NCBI RefSeq assembly: GCF_000373485.1
Contig: NZ_KB891586.1
Span: forward strand, 442,755 to 506,754
Direction of reading: 5' to 3'
Length of the DNA: 64,000 nucleotides
DNA from: Dasania marina DSM 21967
GTDB taxonomy: Bacteria > Pseudomonadota > Gammaproteobacteria > Pseudomonadales > Dasaniaceae
This document shows positions 16,499 to 26,164 of the stretch, piece by piece (within the stretch, counting starts at the first letter, position 1; each line of letters opens with the position of its first letter). The notes under the pieces were generated by a model, which searched no databases, was not told the origin of the DNA, and saw only the letters and a program-made list of their open reading frames with translations. The translations under genes and the position numbers were made by a program.

Positions 16499-17938
16499 TC
16501 ACTTCCGCTGTAAATCATATTTCCGCATTTTCTCCACTAAGGTAGTACGGCGTATTTTGAGACGCTCGGCGGCGCGGGCGACCACTCCACAGCTGTCATC
16601 TATGGCTTGCTGGATAAGGCTTCTTTCTAGGTTGGTGAGGTATTCTTTGAGGTCTATGCCGTTCACGGGTAACAGCGCGGTGGCATCGGTGTCGACAATG
16701 GAGGGCATGCTGCCGCCCTCGCCTTCGGGTAATACTAAGTCTTCATTGCCGGGGTCTACATGGCGGAATTTTTTCGGAAGCTCTTGCACCCCCACCACCC
16801 CATAGGGATAGAGTATGGCCATGCGTTCGACCAGGTTGGCCAGCTCGCGTACATTGCCCGACCACTCGTGATGGCACAACGACATTATGGCTGCCGAGTT
16901 GAAACGTATAGAGCCGCGCTTTTCGTTTTCCATACGAGTGATGAGCTCGTTCAGCAGCACCGGTATATCTTCCACTCGCTCACGCAGGGCGGGCATTTCT
17001 ATGGGGAAGACGTTGAGGCGGTAATACAAATCTTCTCTGAAGCCACCCTCGTCTATCATTTTATCTAGGTCGCGGTGTGTGGCGGCGATCACCCGTACAT
17101 CGGCCTTAATGGTTTTATTGCCACCTACCCGCTCGTAACTGCGCTCTTGCAGGGCACGCAGAATTTTAACCTGCATATCCAGTGGCATGTCGCCAATTTC
17201 ATCTAAAAACAGGGTGCCACCTTGAGCCATTTCAAAGCGTCCGGCCCGCGAGGTGACAGCGCCGGTAAACGCGCCCTTTTCGTGGCCAAATAATTCACTT
17301 TCTAATAATTCGCGGGGGATAGCGCCGCAGTTAACCGGCACAAAGGGCTTATCGCGACGGGTGGAGTTGTAATGCAGGGTTCTGGCGACCACTTCTTTGC
17401 CCGTGCCCGACTCACCAGTCACTAAGACGGTAACTTCTTTATCGGCCACCTGAGTAATCATTTCACGCACCCGCTGTAGCTCACGGCTGCTGCCCACTAG
17501 GCTGCGGAATAACTGCACATCGCGCTGGCGCACGCGGCCGGCGCGTATATCGTATTGCTCGCGGTAAACCTGCGCTCGGTGCAGGGAATCCATAAAGCTG
17601 TTATAGCTGGGGGGAAAGCTTAACTGTGCGATGACTTTATGCCTAAGCTCTTCGTCGCCCACGCTATCGAGATCGTGTTCGCCCATTAAAATCACCGGGC
17701 AGGAAGCATCCCATTGCTTGGCATCCTCCAAGCGCTGCGCTAAGGTTTCGCTGCTGTTGTCACCCAAAATTAGGGCTTTAACTTGACGGCTATCACTTTC
17801 CGCTTTGGCAATCAGCTCGCGCCATTGCTCACCGGTGCAGCTAAAAGGGCTGTCACCCAAAAAATCTAATATTACTGCGGCATCGTGCCTACGCTGCTCA
17901 TTGTCATCTACAACAATAACGCTATTTTCATCCCACAT
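16499..17938 (-). CDS. fleQ: Master flagellar regulator FleQ (sigma-54 activator)
   Basis: 479 residues. The N-terminal receiver-like domain lacks a normal phospho-acceptor context (ALILGDNSS), as in known FleQ. AAA+ domain: GESGTGKE Walker A, GAFTGA loop, EIGDMP Walker B. C-terminal [20 protein letters not shown]. The LFRS motif at 143-146, which binds c-di-GMP in Pseudomonas FleQ, is conserved, so c-di-GMP control is likely. FleQ starts the flagellar cascade and represses or activates exopolysaccharide genes in relatives. Together with the sigma-54 element before pseB, it is the best candidate controller of the glycan operon. Confidence 0.94.
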   Translation of the reverse strand: MWDENSVIVVDDNEQRRHDAAVILDFLGDSPFSCTGEQWRELIAKAESDSRQVKALILGDNSSETLAQRLEDAKQWDASCPVILMGEHDLDSVGDEELRHKVIAQLSFPPSYNSFMDSLHRAQVYREQYDIRAGRVRQRDVQLFRSLVGSSRELQRVREMITQVADKEVTVLVTGESGTGKEVVARTLHYNSTRRDKPFVPVNCGAIPRELLESELFGHEKGAFTGAVTSRAGRFEMAQGGTLFLDEIGDMPLDMQVKILRALQERSYERVGGNKTIKADVRVIAATHRDLDKMIDEGGFREDLYYRLNVFPIEMPALRERVEDIPVLLNELITRMENEKRGSIRFNSAAIMSLCHHEWSGNVRELANLVERMAILYPYGVVGVQELPKKFRHVDPGNEDLVLPEGEGGSMPSIVDTDATALLPVNGIDLKEYLTNLERSLIQQAIDDSCGVVARAAERLKIRRTTLVEKMRKYDLQRK

Positions 17939-18205
17939 GGACCACGAACCTTATTAAGAAGCAGCCTTAGTCTTCACCGTTGAGGGCGCACTAAGGCCTA
18001 TGAGTTAAACGTAAACTATATTGGGTGTACTGGGCTGTATTGGTGTAGCTTGCCGGGCTTTTAGCCCATTATCATTTATTGGTGGCAGCTATTGGTGGTA
18101 ACTATTGTTACAACACAGCGACATGGCATGCAGTAAAGCCTAATACGCCATGAGAGTCAATTTAATGACACGGGATTTTCGAAAAACGACAGAGATATTG
18201 TGATA

Positions 18206-20413
18206 TTAATTGGTACTACTCAGCGGCAGTGGTTTTTTTTGACGGTTTTTTATCCATTCAGTGATGTCGCCCGCCGACATAGGCCTGCAGTAGTGATAGC
18301 CCTGTACCTCATCACAGCCCAAAGCTTTAATCACTGCCAGCTCCTCTTCATTCTCCACCCCTTCGGCTACCACATTGAAATTTAAGGTATGCGATAGATT
18401 GGTAACGGCGGTAACAATAGCTGCCTTATCGGAGCCTAGGGTAATGTTTTGGACAAAACAGCGATCGATTTTAATCGTATCTATAGGAAAGCGGGTGATA
18501 TAGCTTAATGAGGAATAGCCGGTGCCAAAGTCATCTAAGGCTATAGAAACCCCTTCACTGCGCAACACTTCCACAATGCTACTGATATTGGGGTCGGCCA
18601 TAAGCACCCCTTCAGTCATCTCTAACTCTAGATTGCTGGCAGGTAGGCCGGTGCGCTGCAGTATTTTACGTACTAAATCGGTAATGTTTTTTTCTTTAAA
18701 CTGGCGGGCCGCGACATTAACTGCCATTTTGGCATCAATCAAGCCCTCATCCAGCCAGCGCTTGGCCTGCACACAGGCGGTTTCCAGCACCCAAGTGCCC
18801 AGCTCGACAATTTGCCCAGTATCTTCAGCAACTGAGATAAATTGATCGGGCGGAACCATGCCTTTAACCGGATGAAACCAACGCACCAAGGCTTCGAAAC
18901 CGCATATGGACTGGTCTACTGTTGATATTTTAGGCTGATAAAATAATTCAAACTCGTTGGTATCCAGCGCGCGACGCAAGTCCCCTTGTATGGATAAATG
19001 GTTGGAAACCTTGGCCACTAAGTCGCCGCTGTATTGGCGTATCTCATTGCGCCCTTCGGCCTTGGCCTCATGCAGCGCTAAATCAGCCTGTTGAATGATG
19101 GTTTCGGCGGAGCTACCGCCTGATTCAGAATAGGCATAGCCTATACTGGCGGTAACGAATAGCTCTTGGCCACGATAAATAAAAGCCTGCTGAAAGCTGG
19201 ATTTTATCTTGGCGGCAAAATCGGCCACCTGGTGACTTTGTCTGTCCGCCAACGGCAATATGGCGATAAAGGTATCGGAGGCTATGCGCCCTATAATCTC
19301 GCTATCGCCAGAATTAATGGTTTCTTTGGTAGTAGATAGGTTTTCTAACACCACGTCCGGGGCAGCAACCTTAAACATCAGTTTTAGACGCTCAGCTAAC
19401 TGCAACAACACCTCATCACCGGCAGCGTGACCCATGGAGTTATTGATACGGCTAAACATGTCTAAATCTAGCACCATCACCGCCACGCATTTGCCACTGA
19501 CATGGGCCCGCGGTATCGCTTGATCCAGCATGGGCTCCAATAGTGAACGGTTGGGCAGGCGCGTAAGCCGATCAAAATAAGCTAAGCGTAGGATTTCTTT
19601 TTCAGACTCTTTACGGGCAGTGATATCAACACCCAGACCCAGCATATGGCTTTCGTTATTGCGCTCATCACGCATCAGATTTAAATGCAGCTCTATATAG
19701 TGCACCTGCCCCCGCGGGGTCACAAAGCGGTGCTCTATACGGGCTTCTTTGCGCTGTTTGATCGCCCTGGCCACCGTGGCCTCTACCCACTCTTTATCAT
19801 CGGGGTGGCAATGCTTATCTAACAGCGCTTTATCATCAGGGCTACAGCCCTTACCCAGTTCGTATAAACTGAACATCTCATTGGTAATCGTAAAGCGCTC
19901 ACGGCCAAAGTCGTACTCCCAGTAGCCCAGTTTGGCGATAAGCTGGGCATTTTCCAGCGACTGGGTGCTAACCCGCAGCTTATCCATCATCGCCCTAGAG
20001 CGCAGGTGGTAACGTATGCGGTGTATCAGCATATTGTGATTGATAGGCTTGGTGAAAAAGTCGGTAGAGCCTACCTCATAGGCGCGGTTAATCGAGTCCA
20101 CATCATCTAGGCCAGTAAGCATCAATATGGGCAGATAATAACCCTTGGGGTGTAAGCGCAACTCGCGACAAACATCAAAACCGTCAATGTCCGGCAGCAA
20201 AGCATCTAATAACACTAAGTCGGGCTGGTAGGCTTCCATAGTTTCCAGCACTACGCCACCACAGTCTACCGCTACCACCTCAAAGCCGGCATTGCGCAGG
20301 ATTTTGCTCACTAATTGACGTTCAACAGGATTATCTTCTACAACGAGGATAATCGCTCGATCCTGTTCGCTGGTGGTAGCTGATGGAGTGATATCGACCA
20401 ATGGAAACCTCAA
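18206..20413 (-). CDS. Response regulator with PAS, degenerate GGDEF and EAL domains
   Basis: 735 residues. Receiver domain with Asp70 (DLVLLDALLPDIDG), PAS/PAC (about 155-285), GGDEF domain whose signature is replaced by ASDTF, and an EAL domain with intact EALVRW, ELEMTEG, DDFGTGYSS, KIDRCFV and VAEGVE motifs. It should therefore be a phosphorylation-controlled c-di-GMP phosphodiesterase, the GGDEF part being regulatory. The start is uncertain: no ATG exists near the N-terminus, and TTG at 20413 is the candidate. Its place beside fleQ, itself c-di-GMP responsive, suggests a local link between c-di-GMP and motility. There is no partner kinase nearby. Confidence 0.9.
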   Translation of the reverse strand: MRFPLVDITPSATTSEQDRAIILVVEDNPVERQLVSKILRNAGFEVVAVDCGGVVLETMEAYQPDLVLLDALLPDIDGFDVCRELRLHPKGYYLPILMLTGLDDVDSINRAYEVGSTDFFTKPINHNMLIHRIRYHLRSRAMMDKLRVSTQSLENAQLIAKLGYWEYDFGRERFTITNEMFSLYELGKGCSPDDKALLDKHCHPDDKEWVEATVARAIKQRKEARIEHRFVTPRGQVHYIELHLNLMRDERNNESHMLGLGVDITARKESEKEILRLAYFDRLTRLPNRSLLEPMLDQAIPRAHVSGKCVAVMVLDLDMFSRINNSMGHAAGDEVLLQLAERLKLMFKVAAPDVVLENLSTTKETINSGDSEIIGRIASDTFIAILPLADRQSHQVADFAAKIKSSFQQAFIYRGQELFVTASIGYAYSESGGSSAETIIQQADLALHEAKAEGRNEIRQYSGDLVAKVSNHLSIQGDLRRALDTNEFELFYQPKISTVDQSICGFEALVRWFHPVKGMVPPDQFISVAEDTGQIVELGTWVLETACVQAKRWLDEGLIDAKMAVNVAARQFKEKNITDLVRKILQRTGLPASNLELEMTEGVLMADPNISSIVEVLRSEGVSIALDDFGTGYSSLSYITRFPIDTIKIDRCFVQNITLGSDKAAIVTAVTNLSHTLNFNVVAEGVENEEELAVIKALGCDEVQGYHYCRPMSAGDITEWIKNRQKKPLPLSSTN

Positions 20414-20419
20414 AAAAAC

Positions 20420-20434
20420 GCCTATTAAATAGGC
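20420..20434. promoter_or_regulatory. Palindrome upstream of the EAL gene
   Basis: GCCTAT-TAA-ATAGGC is a perfect six-bp inverted repeat, seven bases before the presumed TTG start. It could sequester the ribosome site or be an operator. Confidence 0.35.
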
Positions 20435-20557
20435 TGTTATACCTTCTACTGAAAAGCCTGAACCAGAAGCATAGATGACAGAGCCTCATAGGGCTAATTT
20501 ATTCCTGTGCAGCAGCCCCGTTTATTGGAAAAACCGCCCTATACACAAATAGTTAGC

Positions 20558-20836
20558 TTAACAGCTTTGGGGGTTATTAAGCTGCCCCAGCAGACTAACA
20601 AAATCGTATTCCAAATCATCAGCTAAACCTATCCAGTCCTGACGCTGTTGAGCATATAACATGTTCATTGAAATTTGATGAAACTGCGGTAAACAGACTG
20701 GCGGCACCGTTAACAGCAGCGCTTCAAAAGACTCAGTATGACTAATAATTCTATTGCTAGCCTCCAGGTGCTTACCTAGACGATACAAATGTGCTGTTGC
20801 TATTAACTGCTCAGCTAGCTCACCGGTATCTATCAT
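20558..20836 (-). CDS. Small helical protein coupled to a Maf gene
   Basis: 92 residues, acidic, predicted all-helical (TGELAEQLIATAHLYRLGKHLEASNRII, then a C-terminal DDLEYDFVSLLGQL helix). No known domain is recognised. Its ATG overlaps the stop of the Maf glycosyltransferase gene by four bases (ATGA), so the two are translated together. This suggests an accessory or chaperone role in flagellin glycosylation, in the way small helical FliS/FliT-like proteins escort flagellin; that is inference. Confidence 0.6.
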   Translation of the reverse strand: MIDTGELAEQLIATAHLYRLGKHLEASNRIISHTESFEALLLTVPPVCLPQFHQISMNMLYAQQRQDWIGLADDLEYDFVSLLGQLNNPQSC

Positions 20837-22137
20837 AAACTCACCTCATCTAAATAACAGGTTCCAGCGATAGCCGCCCCTAAGCGAGAACTGTTATAAA
20901 CCTTAAGATGCTTATGCGCCTCCAAATACAGCTCTAAACTTGACAGATAGCTAGCCAAATTGGGCACGGATTGTACTCGTTCGCCATGGCCGTTTAGCAA
21001 GTAACAGCTAGACATGGCCTGTTGCGTATGTATGCCCAACTCTTCATCGCCCCAATAACTATGAGTTTTATTATCAATAAAGCAAAAATCACAACCAAAT
21101 AAAACCAACTCTTGCACCGCCATTTGTTGGGCCAAATCGATAGTCGGGTGAATCACGCTGCCCCCTAGATACAAACGACCTTTGGGGTATAGCGCGCACA
21201 AGTCATGGTATAGAGAAATATCCCCATATGCTGCATAGCGAGTCCCCTGCCACGCTGTCAGCAAGCTGTTTTGCACCACAGGGAAATAAACTAAATGGCA
21301 TTGCTGACTGCTCGCTATAGCCAAGTGATCCTCGTGTATATAACGATCTATGCAACAGACAATATCGGGAATAACCCCAGCGCCATGCAGCGCCCGCATG
21401 GCCGTATCAACAGCAATTACCAGCGGAGGATTCCCCTCCTCCTGTAGCAAGGACTGCAATTGCGCAATATTCCGCTCGAAGGACGGCCCGGCGCCAACAA
21501 TAATGGCTCTTGAGTAACGCCCGCTATACTCGGCGATCAATTCACGTACATCACCATCCTGCTGTAATAGCGGTGTGTTTTGCTGAAAACGAGCCTGCAC
21601 CACGTTCTCATCCTCTATGGTTTTACGCTCTAGCCAATACTGCTGCAAGTGGGCGCCTACCCTATTAGCTAGCGATATATACCTGTCGGAAGCCAGTTGC
21701 ATATCGGCTGGCAAAGCAATAAAAGGCCTATATATCCTAGCTGAGATATCAGCGAAATGCAGTTGAACCCTGGGGTTAGTTAACCAAAAGCGTTGATCGG
21801 TATGTGATATAAGCAACTTAAAGACCGCTTCGCTTAAGATATAGACATGCAGTTGCTTAAGTCCTGGCCGCGCCAATAAAACACGCTGAACATCCCCCAT
21901 GCCAGTGCCGTATAAATAGACATGGCTAGCATTTTCCGGTACTGCCAGTGCCTGCAACTGCGCTTCTGCCTCACGATTATGGCGGCTACACAGCTGCACC
22001 TGCTCTATGGCAAGGGTTTGCTCCTGCCCCTGAATAACATTGGCGTTAAGCTGAGTACCGCCACTCTCATTAAGTAAAGCAAGTAGCGTCGGCCAGCGAT
22101 TTTCAATAACCGCAAGATTCTCTGATAACATATTCAT
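20833..22137 (-). CDS. Motility-associated factor (Maf) glycosyltransferase, DUF115
   Basis: 434 residues. The central DUF115 domain is marked by AIIVGAGPSFERNIAQL (Rossmann-like turn), VIAVDTAMRALHGAGVIPDIVCCID, and later LYLGGSVIHPTIDLAQQ with ELVLFGCDFCFIDNKTHSYW. Maf proteins transfer nonulosonic acids (pseudaminic or legionaminic type) to flagellin Ser/Thr in the cytoplasm before export. It is one of two Maf genes here, divergent from the second. It is the first gene of a two-gene leftward unit. Confidence 0.87.
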   Translation of the reverse strand: MNMLSENLAVIENRWPTLLALLNESGGTQLNANVIQGQEQTLAIEQVQLCSRHNREAEAQLQALAVPENASHVYLYGTGMGDVQRVLLARPGLKQLHVYILSEAVFKLLISHTDQRFWLTNPRVQLHFADISARIYRPFIALPADMQLASDRYISLANRVGAHLQQYWLERKTIEDENVVQARFQQNTPLLQQDGDVRELIAEYSGRYSRAIIVGAGPSFERNIAQLQSLLQEEGNPPLVIAVDTAMRALHGAGVIPDIVCCIDRYIHEDHLAIASSQQCHLVYFPVVQNSLLTAWQGTRYAAYGDISLYHDLCALYPKGRLYLGGSVIHPTIDLAQQMAVQELVLFGCDFCFIDNKTHSYWGDEELGIHTQQAMSSCYLLNGHGERVQSVPNLASYLSSLELYLEAHKHLKVYNSSRLGAAIAGTCYLDEVSL

Positions 22138-22232
22138 TATTATTTATTTTTAGCGTAGTTATTATGTTTACAAACGCCTTACTATACGACATTCCATCGT
22201 GCAGTCTAAGCAGATAAAACAAAAAAACGATT

Positions 22233-24794
22233 TTGATAACCGGCACAGATTATGCATCTGGCGAGAAGGTCGTTTATTTTTTTGACTATGCACCACCACA
22301 ATACTTAGGAACAGTAATGACAGCGGCCTCGAATATACTGCAAAAAACTCACTGCAATCGCTTTAGTGATACTTATATACCTGCGATTACCCCCGAGGAG
22401 CTTGAACGTGAGGGAGCCCAGCACGTATTCCAAAAACATTTCAAAACACAACTATGGCTAACACATAGCTTGCATATAGTAATAGGTAGTGATTCAGGCC
22501 TATTAATTAAACACCTGATTAAGCAAGGCTTGCCCAACAGCGCTGTTTATCTGTTTGTTGAGTTAGATCACCTTATAGATACCGTTAAAGCCATTACTCC
22601 GGAGCTGCAACAATGGCCAGAACATATTACTTTATGCAAGCTCAGTGATTTCATTCAACAGACCGACAGAATTTTTATTGACCAATATATTTTTAACAAC
22701 GCAGTACATGTACACAACTCCATAGCTGCTGCCGACAAATTAGACCCAGGCTACCACCAGCTGACTACAGACTTAAACGAGCAGCTACAAGAAAAAATAT
22801 ACCAAGTTGAATATGTATTGTGCGAAGAGCTTTATACCGCCTGCCAATTAAAAAACCTTTCCGAAAATAATATTTCGGCAAAGCTACTCAGTAATCAATA
22901 CAATGGTGAAACCTGCTTAGTGCTAGGTGCAGGCCCATCATTAGAGCAGCATATAGCGTGGATTAAAACGCATAGAGAAAAACTCACTATTTTTGCCGTA
23001 TCACGGCTATCAAATCGCTTGCTTAATGAAGGCATCATACCCGATATCATAGTCTGCGCCGACCCCATGGCCATCAGCTTTGATATCAGCAAAGAACTAC
23101 TACTATTCCCCTCTGACACACTATTTATTAACGCCTATCATGTAGTTCCCACCCTACTGTCACAATGGCATGGCAAAAACGCATTTTTAGGGAGTCGCTA
23201 TCCTTGGGAAAACACTATGGATGCAGAGGCCGCAGCTCTCGCAGGGCCTACAGTGACTAACACGGCGCTGTGTGCAGCAGCCGAAATGGGTTTTTCCCGC
23301 ATATTACTGGCAGGGGTAGACCTGTGTTTTGCGGCCGATGGCAGCAGCCATGTACAAGGGGGTAAAGAGGGTGTCATGACTGCCCACCTGGGCTTTGAAG
23401 GTGTAAACGTGACCACCTATGCCGGCAACCAAGCAACAACCGACAGGCAAATGCAGCAAGCCGTACAACACCTCGAGAAGCAAGCTGACATAATTGCGCA
23501 AATGGGGAAAACCCTGATCAACATTTCATCAAGTGCGGCTGCCGTAAGCGGCATAGAACATATAAACACTGCAAATATAGACTTAACAACAAGAACAACC
23601 CTTAGACCCTGCCAATTAGTTCCTGATATTAGTCGCGAAGCGTATATTCAAGATAATCTGGCAGTCATTTCAGAACTAGAAAAAACAGTAAAAGAACTTG
23701 ATAAAATATTAAGTCTCTGTAAAGACGCTATTAAACACAATAAAAAGATATTTAAACTAGACCAGAATGGTAATTACAACCTCAAAGCCAAACAAAAAGT
23801 TGATAGCATACAACGCACTCTAGACAACAATTTTCAGCACCTAACAACGCTCTTAAAAACTATGGGGGTAAAGTTTTTTATTGATTTTTTAAAGCCAGAC
23901 GACCAAAATACCAGCAGCGACAAAGAGCTAGAAAACAACGGCAAGTCTTATTATCAAGCCTATATGAAAAGCGCTGAATCTTTAAAGTGGCATATTAATT
24001 CCAGCATTATCAGAGTAAATAGTCGTCTGCAAGAATGTAATAAATCAGCCAATGTTGAGCAACTCATTAACCAGTGGCAAGCTGACCAACAACCCGGCAG
24101 AGCACAACTTTGGATAGACAGAAATCCTGAAATCTATAAACAGCTAAGCCGGCAACAACAGCAAACCTTGCAACAACTTTGCGCAGAGCTTCAGCAGACT
24201 ATCAACGCAACAGAAACCAGCTATTCAAAAGCCTATGCTGCTGTCGACCACACGACCGGCACCGAGGATAAAATATACAGCATGGCGTTTAAAAACGATC
24301 ATGGTGAACTACTAAAAATTGCCAACGAATTAAAAAGTAATAGCTCGCTTGATGCGAATAGCATAGAACAACATTTGTATTTCTTAGCTCTAGCCTTTTA
24401 TCACTTATGCTTTAACGAACCACAAAAGGCACTGGCCTCTTTTTCAGAAACCAAACCGGAGCAACTTAGAGAAGACGCCTTAAAAGCCATTTTGAATCTA
24501 AGCTTAGGGGAGCAAGACACAGGAAAGGCGGAAAACGCCTTACTGCTGCTCTCTAATATTTCTCACCTATATACGCCACACTATGCCAATATTTTATATT
24601 TAAATAATAAAATCAATGAATCCATACAAATCTATACTAGCTATTTGCAAGAGCACCCCGACGACGTACCTTGCTGGATTAGCCTAGGCAAGGTTTATAT
24701 AGCCATAAAGGAAGACGACATGGCCGACATGGTGCTCAATCATGTGCTAGAGATAGATCCTGAAAACACCCTAGCCTTAGAATTAAAAGCTTAA
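22233..24794 (+). CDS. Large Maf (DUF115) glycosyltransferase with C-terminal TPR region
   Basis: 853 residues if the TTG at 22233 is used; ATG 22317, preceded by AGGAAC, would give 825. N-terminal Maf domain, DUF115 core (CLVLGAGPSLEQHIAWI near 228-244, then AVSRLSNRLLNEGIIPDIIVCADP), GVDLCFAADGSSHVQGG, a long helical middle part, and a C-terminal tetratricopeptide-like segment (SIQIYTSYLQEHPDDVPCWISLGKVYI). It would glycosylate flagellin. Being twice the size of the other Maf and carrying TPRs suggests a distinct acceptor or sugar. Its stop overlaps the next start (TAATG). Confidence 0.85.
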   Translation: MITGTDYASGEKVVYFFDYAPPQYLGTVMTAASNILQKTHCNRFSDTYIPAITPEELEREGAQHVFQKHFKTQLWLTHSLHIVIGSDSGLLIKHLIKQGLPNSAVYLFVELDHLIDTVKAITPELQQWPEHITLCKLSDFIQQTDRIFIDQYIFNNAVHVHNSIAAADKLDPGYHQLTTDLNEQLQEKIYQVEYVLCEELYTACQLKNLSENNISAKLLSNQYNGETCLVLGAGPSLEQHIAWIKTHREKLTIFAVSRLSNRLLNEGIIPDIIVCADPMAISFDISKELLLFPSDTLFINAYHVVPTLLSQWHGKNAFLGSRYPWENTMDAEAAALAGPTVTNTALCAAAEMGFSRILLAGVDLCFAADGSSHVQGGKEGVMTAHLGFEGVNVTTYAGNQATTDRQMQQAVQHLEKQADIIAQMGKTLINISSSAAAVSGIEHINTANIDLTTRTTLRPCQLVPDISREAYIQDNLAVISELEKTVKELDKILSLCKDAIKHNKKIFKLDQNGNYNLKAKQKVDSIQRTLDNNFQHLTTLLKTMGVKFFIDFLKPDDQNTSSDKELENNGKSYYQAYMKSAESLKWHINSSIIRVNSRLQECNKSANVEQLINQWQADQQPGRAQLWIDRNPEIYKQLSRQQQQTLQQLCAELQQTINATETSYSKAYAAVDHTTGTEDKIYSMAFKNDHGELLKIANELKSNSSLDANSIEQHLYFLALAFYHLCFNEPQKALASFSETKPEQLREDALKAILNLSLGEQDTGKAENALLLLSNISHLYTPHYANILYLNNKINESIQIYTSYLQEHPDDVPCWISLGKVYIAIKEDDMADMVLNHVLEIDPENTLALELKA

Positions 24795-26155
24795 TGAATA
24801 TACGAGAGAAAACCCAACAAGCATTTATTGATGGCGACGAGAAGGCGTTTTTAAGCGCCACTTTTGATGAGCTGTGGCCGATCACAAGAAGTATTAGTGG
24901 CCCGGGCATAGAAGAGTCGCTAGCTGTATTTAAACGCCACATGCCTATACAAATAGAAAAAGTCGCTACCGGAACAAAAGTCTTTGATTGGGTGACACCT
25001 CAAGAATGGCATTTTAAACGTGCTGTTCTCACCGCCCCAGACGGCAGTATTATCTGTGATAGCAACGACAGTAACTTGCATGTGCTTAACTACTCTACCA
25101 GCATAGATAAAAAGCTTGACCTAAATGAGCTACTGCCGCACCTATACAGCCTACCAAACCTGCCTACGGCAATCCCTTATGTCACCAGCTATTACAAAAA
25201 AAATTGGGGTTTTTGCATTAGTGACCAAAAAAAGAAAACACTAACAGCTGGAACCTATCACGCCAAAATTGAATCTGACTTTGTAGACGGCGGTATACCT
25301 TTTGGGCAGTGCTTATTACCAGGAGAGAGCAAAAAAGAAATATTATTAAGTAGTTATCTCTGCCACCCCTCTCTCGCCAATAACGAGCTGTCTGGGCCGC
25401 TGGTACTACTAGCCCTATACCGACGCATTCAAAAATGGCCGAAGCGGCGCTATAGTTATAGATTTTTGCTCAATCCAGAAACTATAGGCGCACTATGTTT
25501 CTTACACACGCATGGGCAGAAACTTAGCCAAAACATAATCTCCGGCATGGTACTAACCTGTCTAGGCGGCCCTGTAGAGCAACTGCGTTACAAAGCGAGC
25601 CGCAACGATAACAGCTTATTCGACAAGGTGGCCAACGCTATCACCGGTAAAGACCTATCCATAGCTGAACCTTTAGACTATGAGCTTTATTCACCATTAG
25701 GCGGTTCTGATGAACGGCAATACGGTTCACCAGGCTTTAATTTGCCCGTTAGCCAAATCGCCAGAACTTGCTACGGAAATTATGATGGCTACCATAACTC
25801 TTTAGATGATAAAGCTTTTATGGATATCAACAGCCTGATTAAAAGCGTTGATAGCATTGAACAGTTTTTATTGTATGCAGAGGTTTGCGGCAAGCCTATC
25901 AACCTAGCCCCCTATGGCGAACCTCAGCTAGGCCCCAGAGGGCTGTACCCCAATGTTAATGCCGCCAGCACTCGAGCAAACTCTGATGATAAAGAAGTAG
26001 ATGGCCGTACTCGCCTGCACCATATTTTACAACTACTGAGCTTAGCTGACGGCCAGCATGATTTATTTTATATTGCTGAAAAATGCCAATGCAGCATTGA
26101 TGAACTTAAGCTGGTTGTAGAGCTATTAGAACAACATCAATTAATGAGTTACTAA
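24794..26155 (+). CDS. DUF4910/DUF2172 aminopeptidase-like protein
   Basis: 453 residues. The layout matches proteins with a DUF2172/DUF4910 M28-like fold: LWPITRSISGPGIEESL at the N-terminus, EWHFKRAVLTAPDG, SYLCHPSLANNELSGPL (His, Asn and Glu in metal-ligand-like positions), LNPETIGALCFL, GGSDERQYGSPGFNLPVS and YHNSLDD. A C-terminal winged-helix-like region follows (GRTRLHHILQLLSLADGQHDL). Members cluster with surface-sugar genes but their reaction is unknown; amide hydrolysis on an amino sugar is a reasonable guess. It is translationally coupled to the Maf gene upstream. Confidence 0.8.
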   Translation: MNIREKTQQAFIDGDEKAFLSATFDELWPITRSISGPGIEESLAVFKRHMPIQIEKVATGTKVFDWVTPQEWHFKRAVLTAPDGSIICDSNDSNLHVLNYSTSIDKKLDLNELLPHLYSLPNLPTAIPYVTSYYKKNWGFCISDQKKKTLTAGTYHAKIESDFVDGGIPFGQCLLPGESKKEILLSSYLCHPSLANNELSGPLVLLALYRRIQKWPKRRYSYRFLLNPETIGALCFLHTHGQKLSQNIISGMVLTCLGGPVEQLRYKASRNDNSLFDKVANAITGKDLSIAEPLDYELYSPLGGSDERQYGSPGFNLPVSQIARTCYGNYDGYHNSLDDKAFMDINSLIKSVDSIEQFLLYAEVCGKPINLAPYGEPQLGPRGLYPNVNAASTRANSDDKEVDGRTRLHHILQLLSLADGQHDLFYIAEKCQCSIDELKLVVELLEQHQLMSY

Positions 26156-26164
26156 CAAAAAAAT

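Noticed and set aside
18055..18067. Terminator for the EAL gene (GGGCT-TTT-AGCCC)
   Set aside because: Short five-bp stem with no T tract on either strand and far from the gene end.
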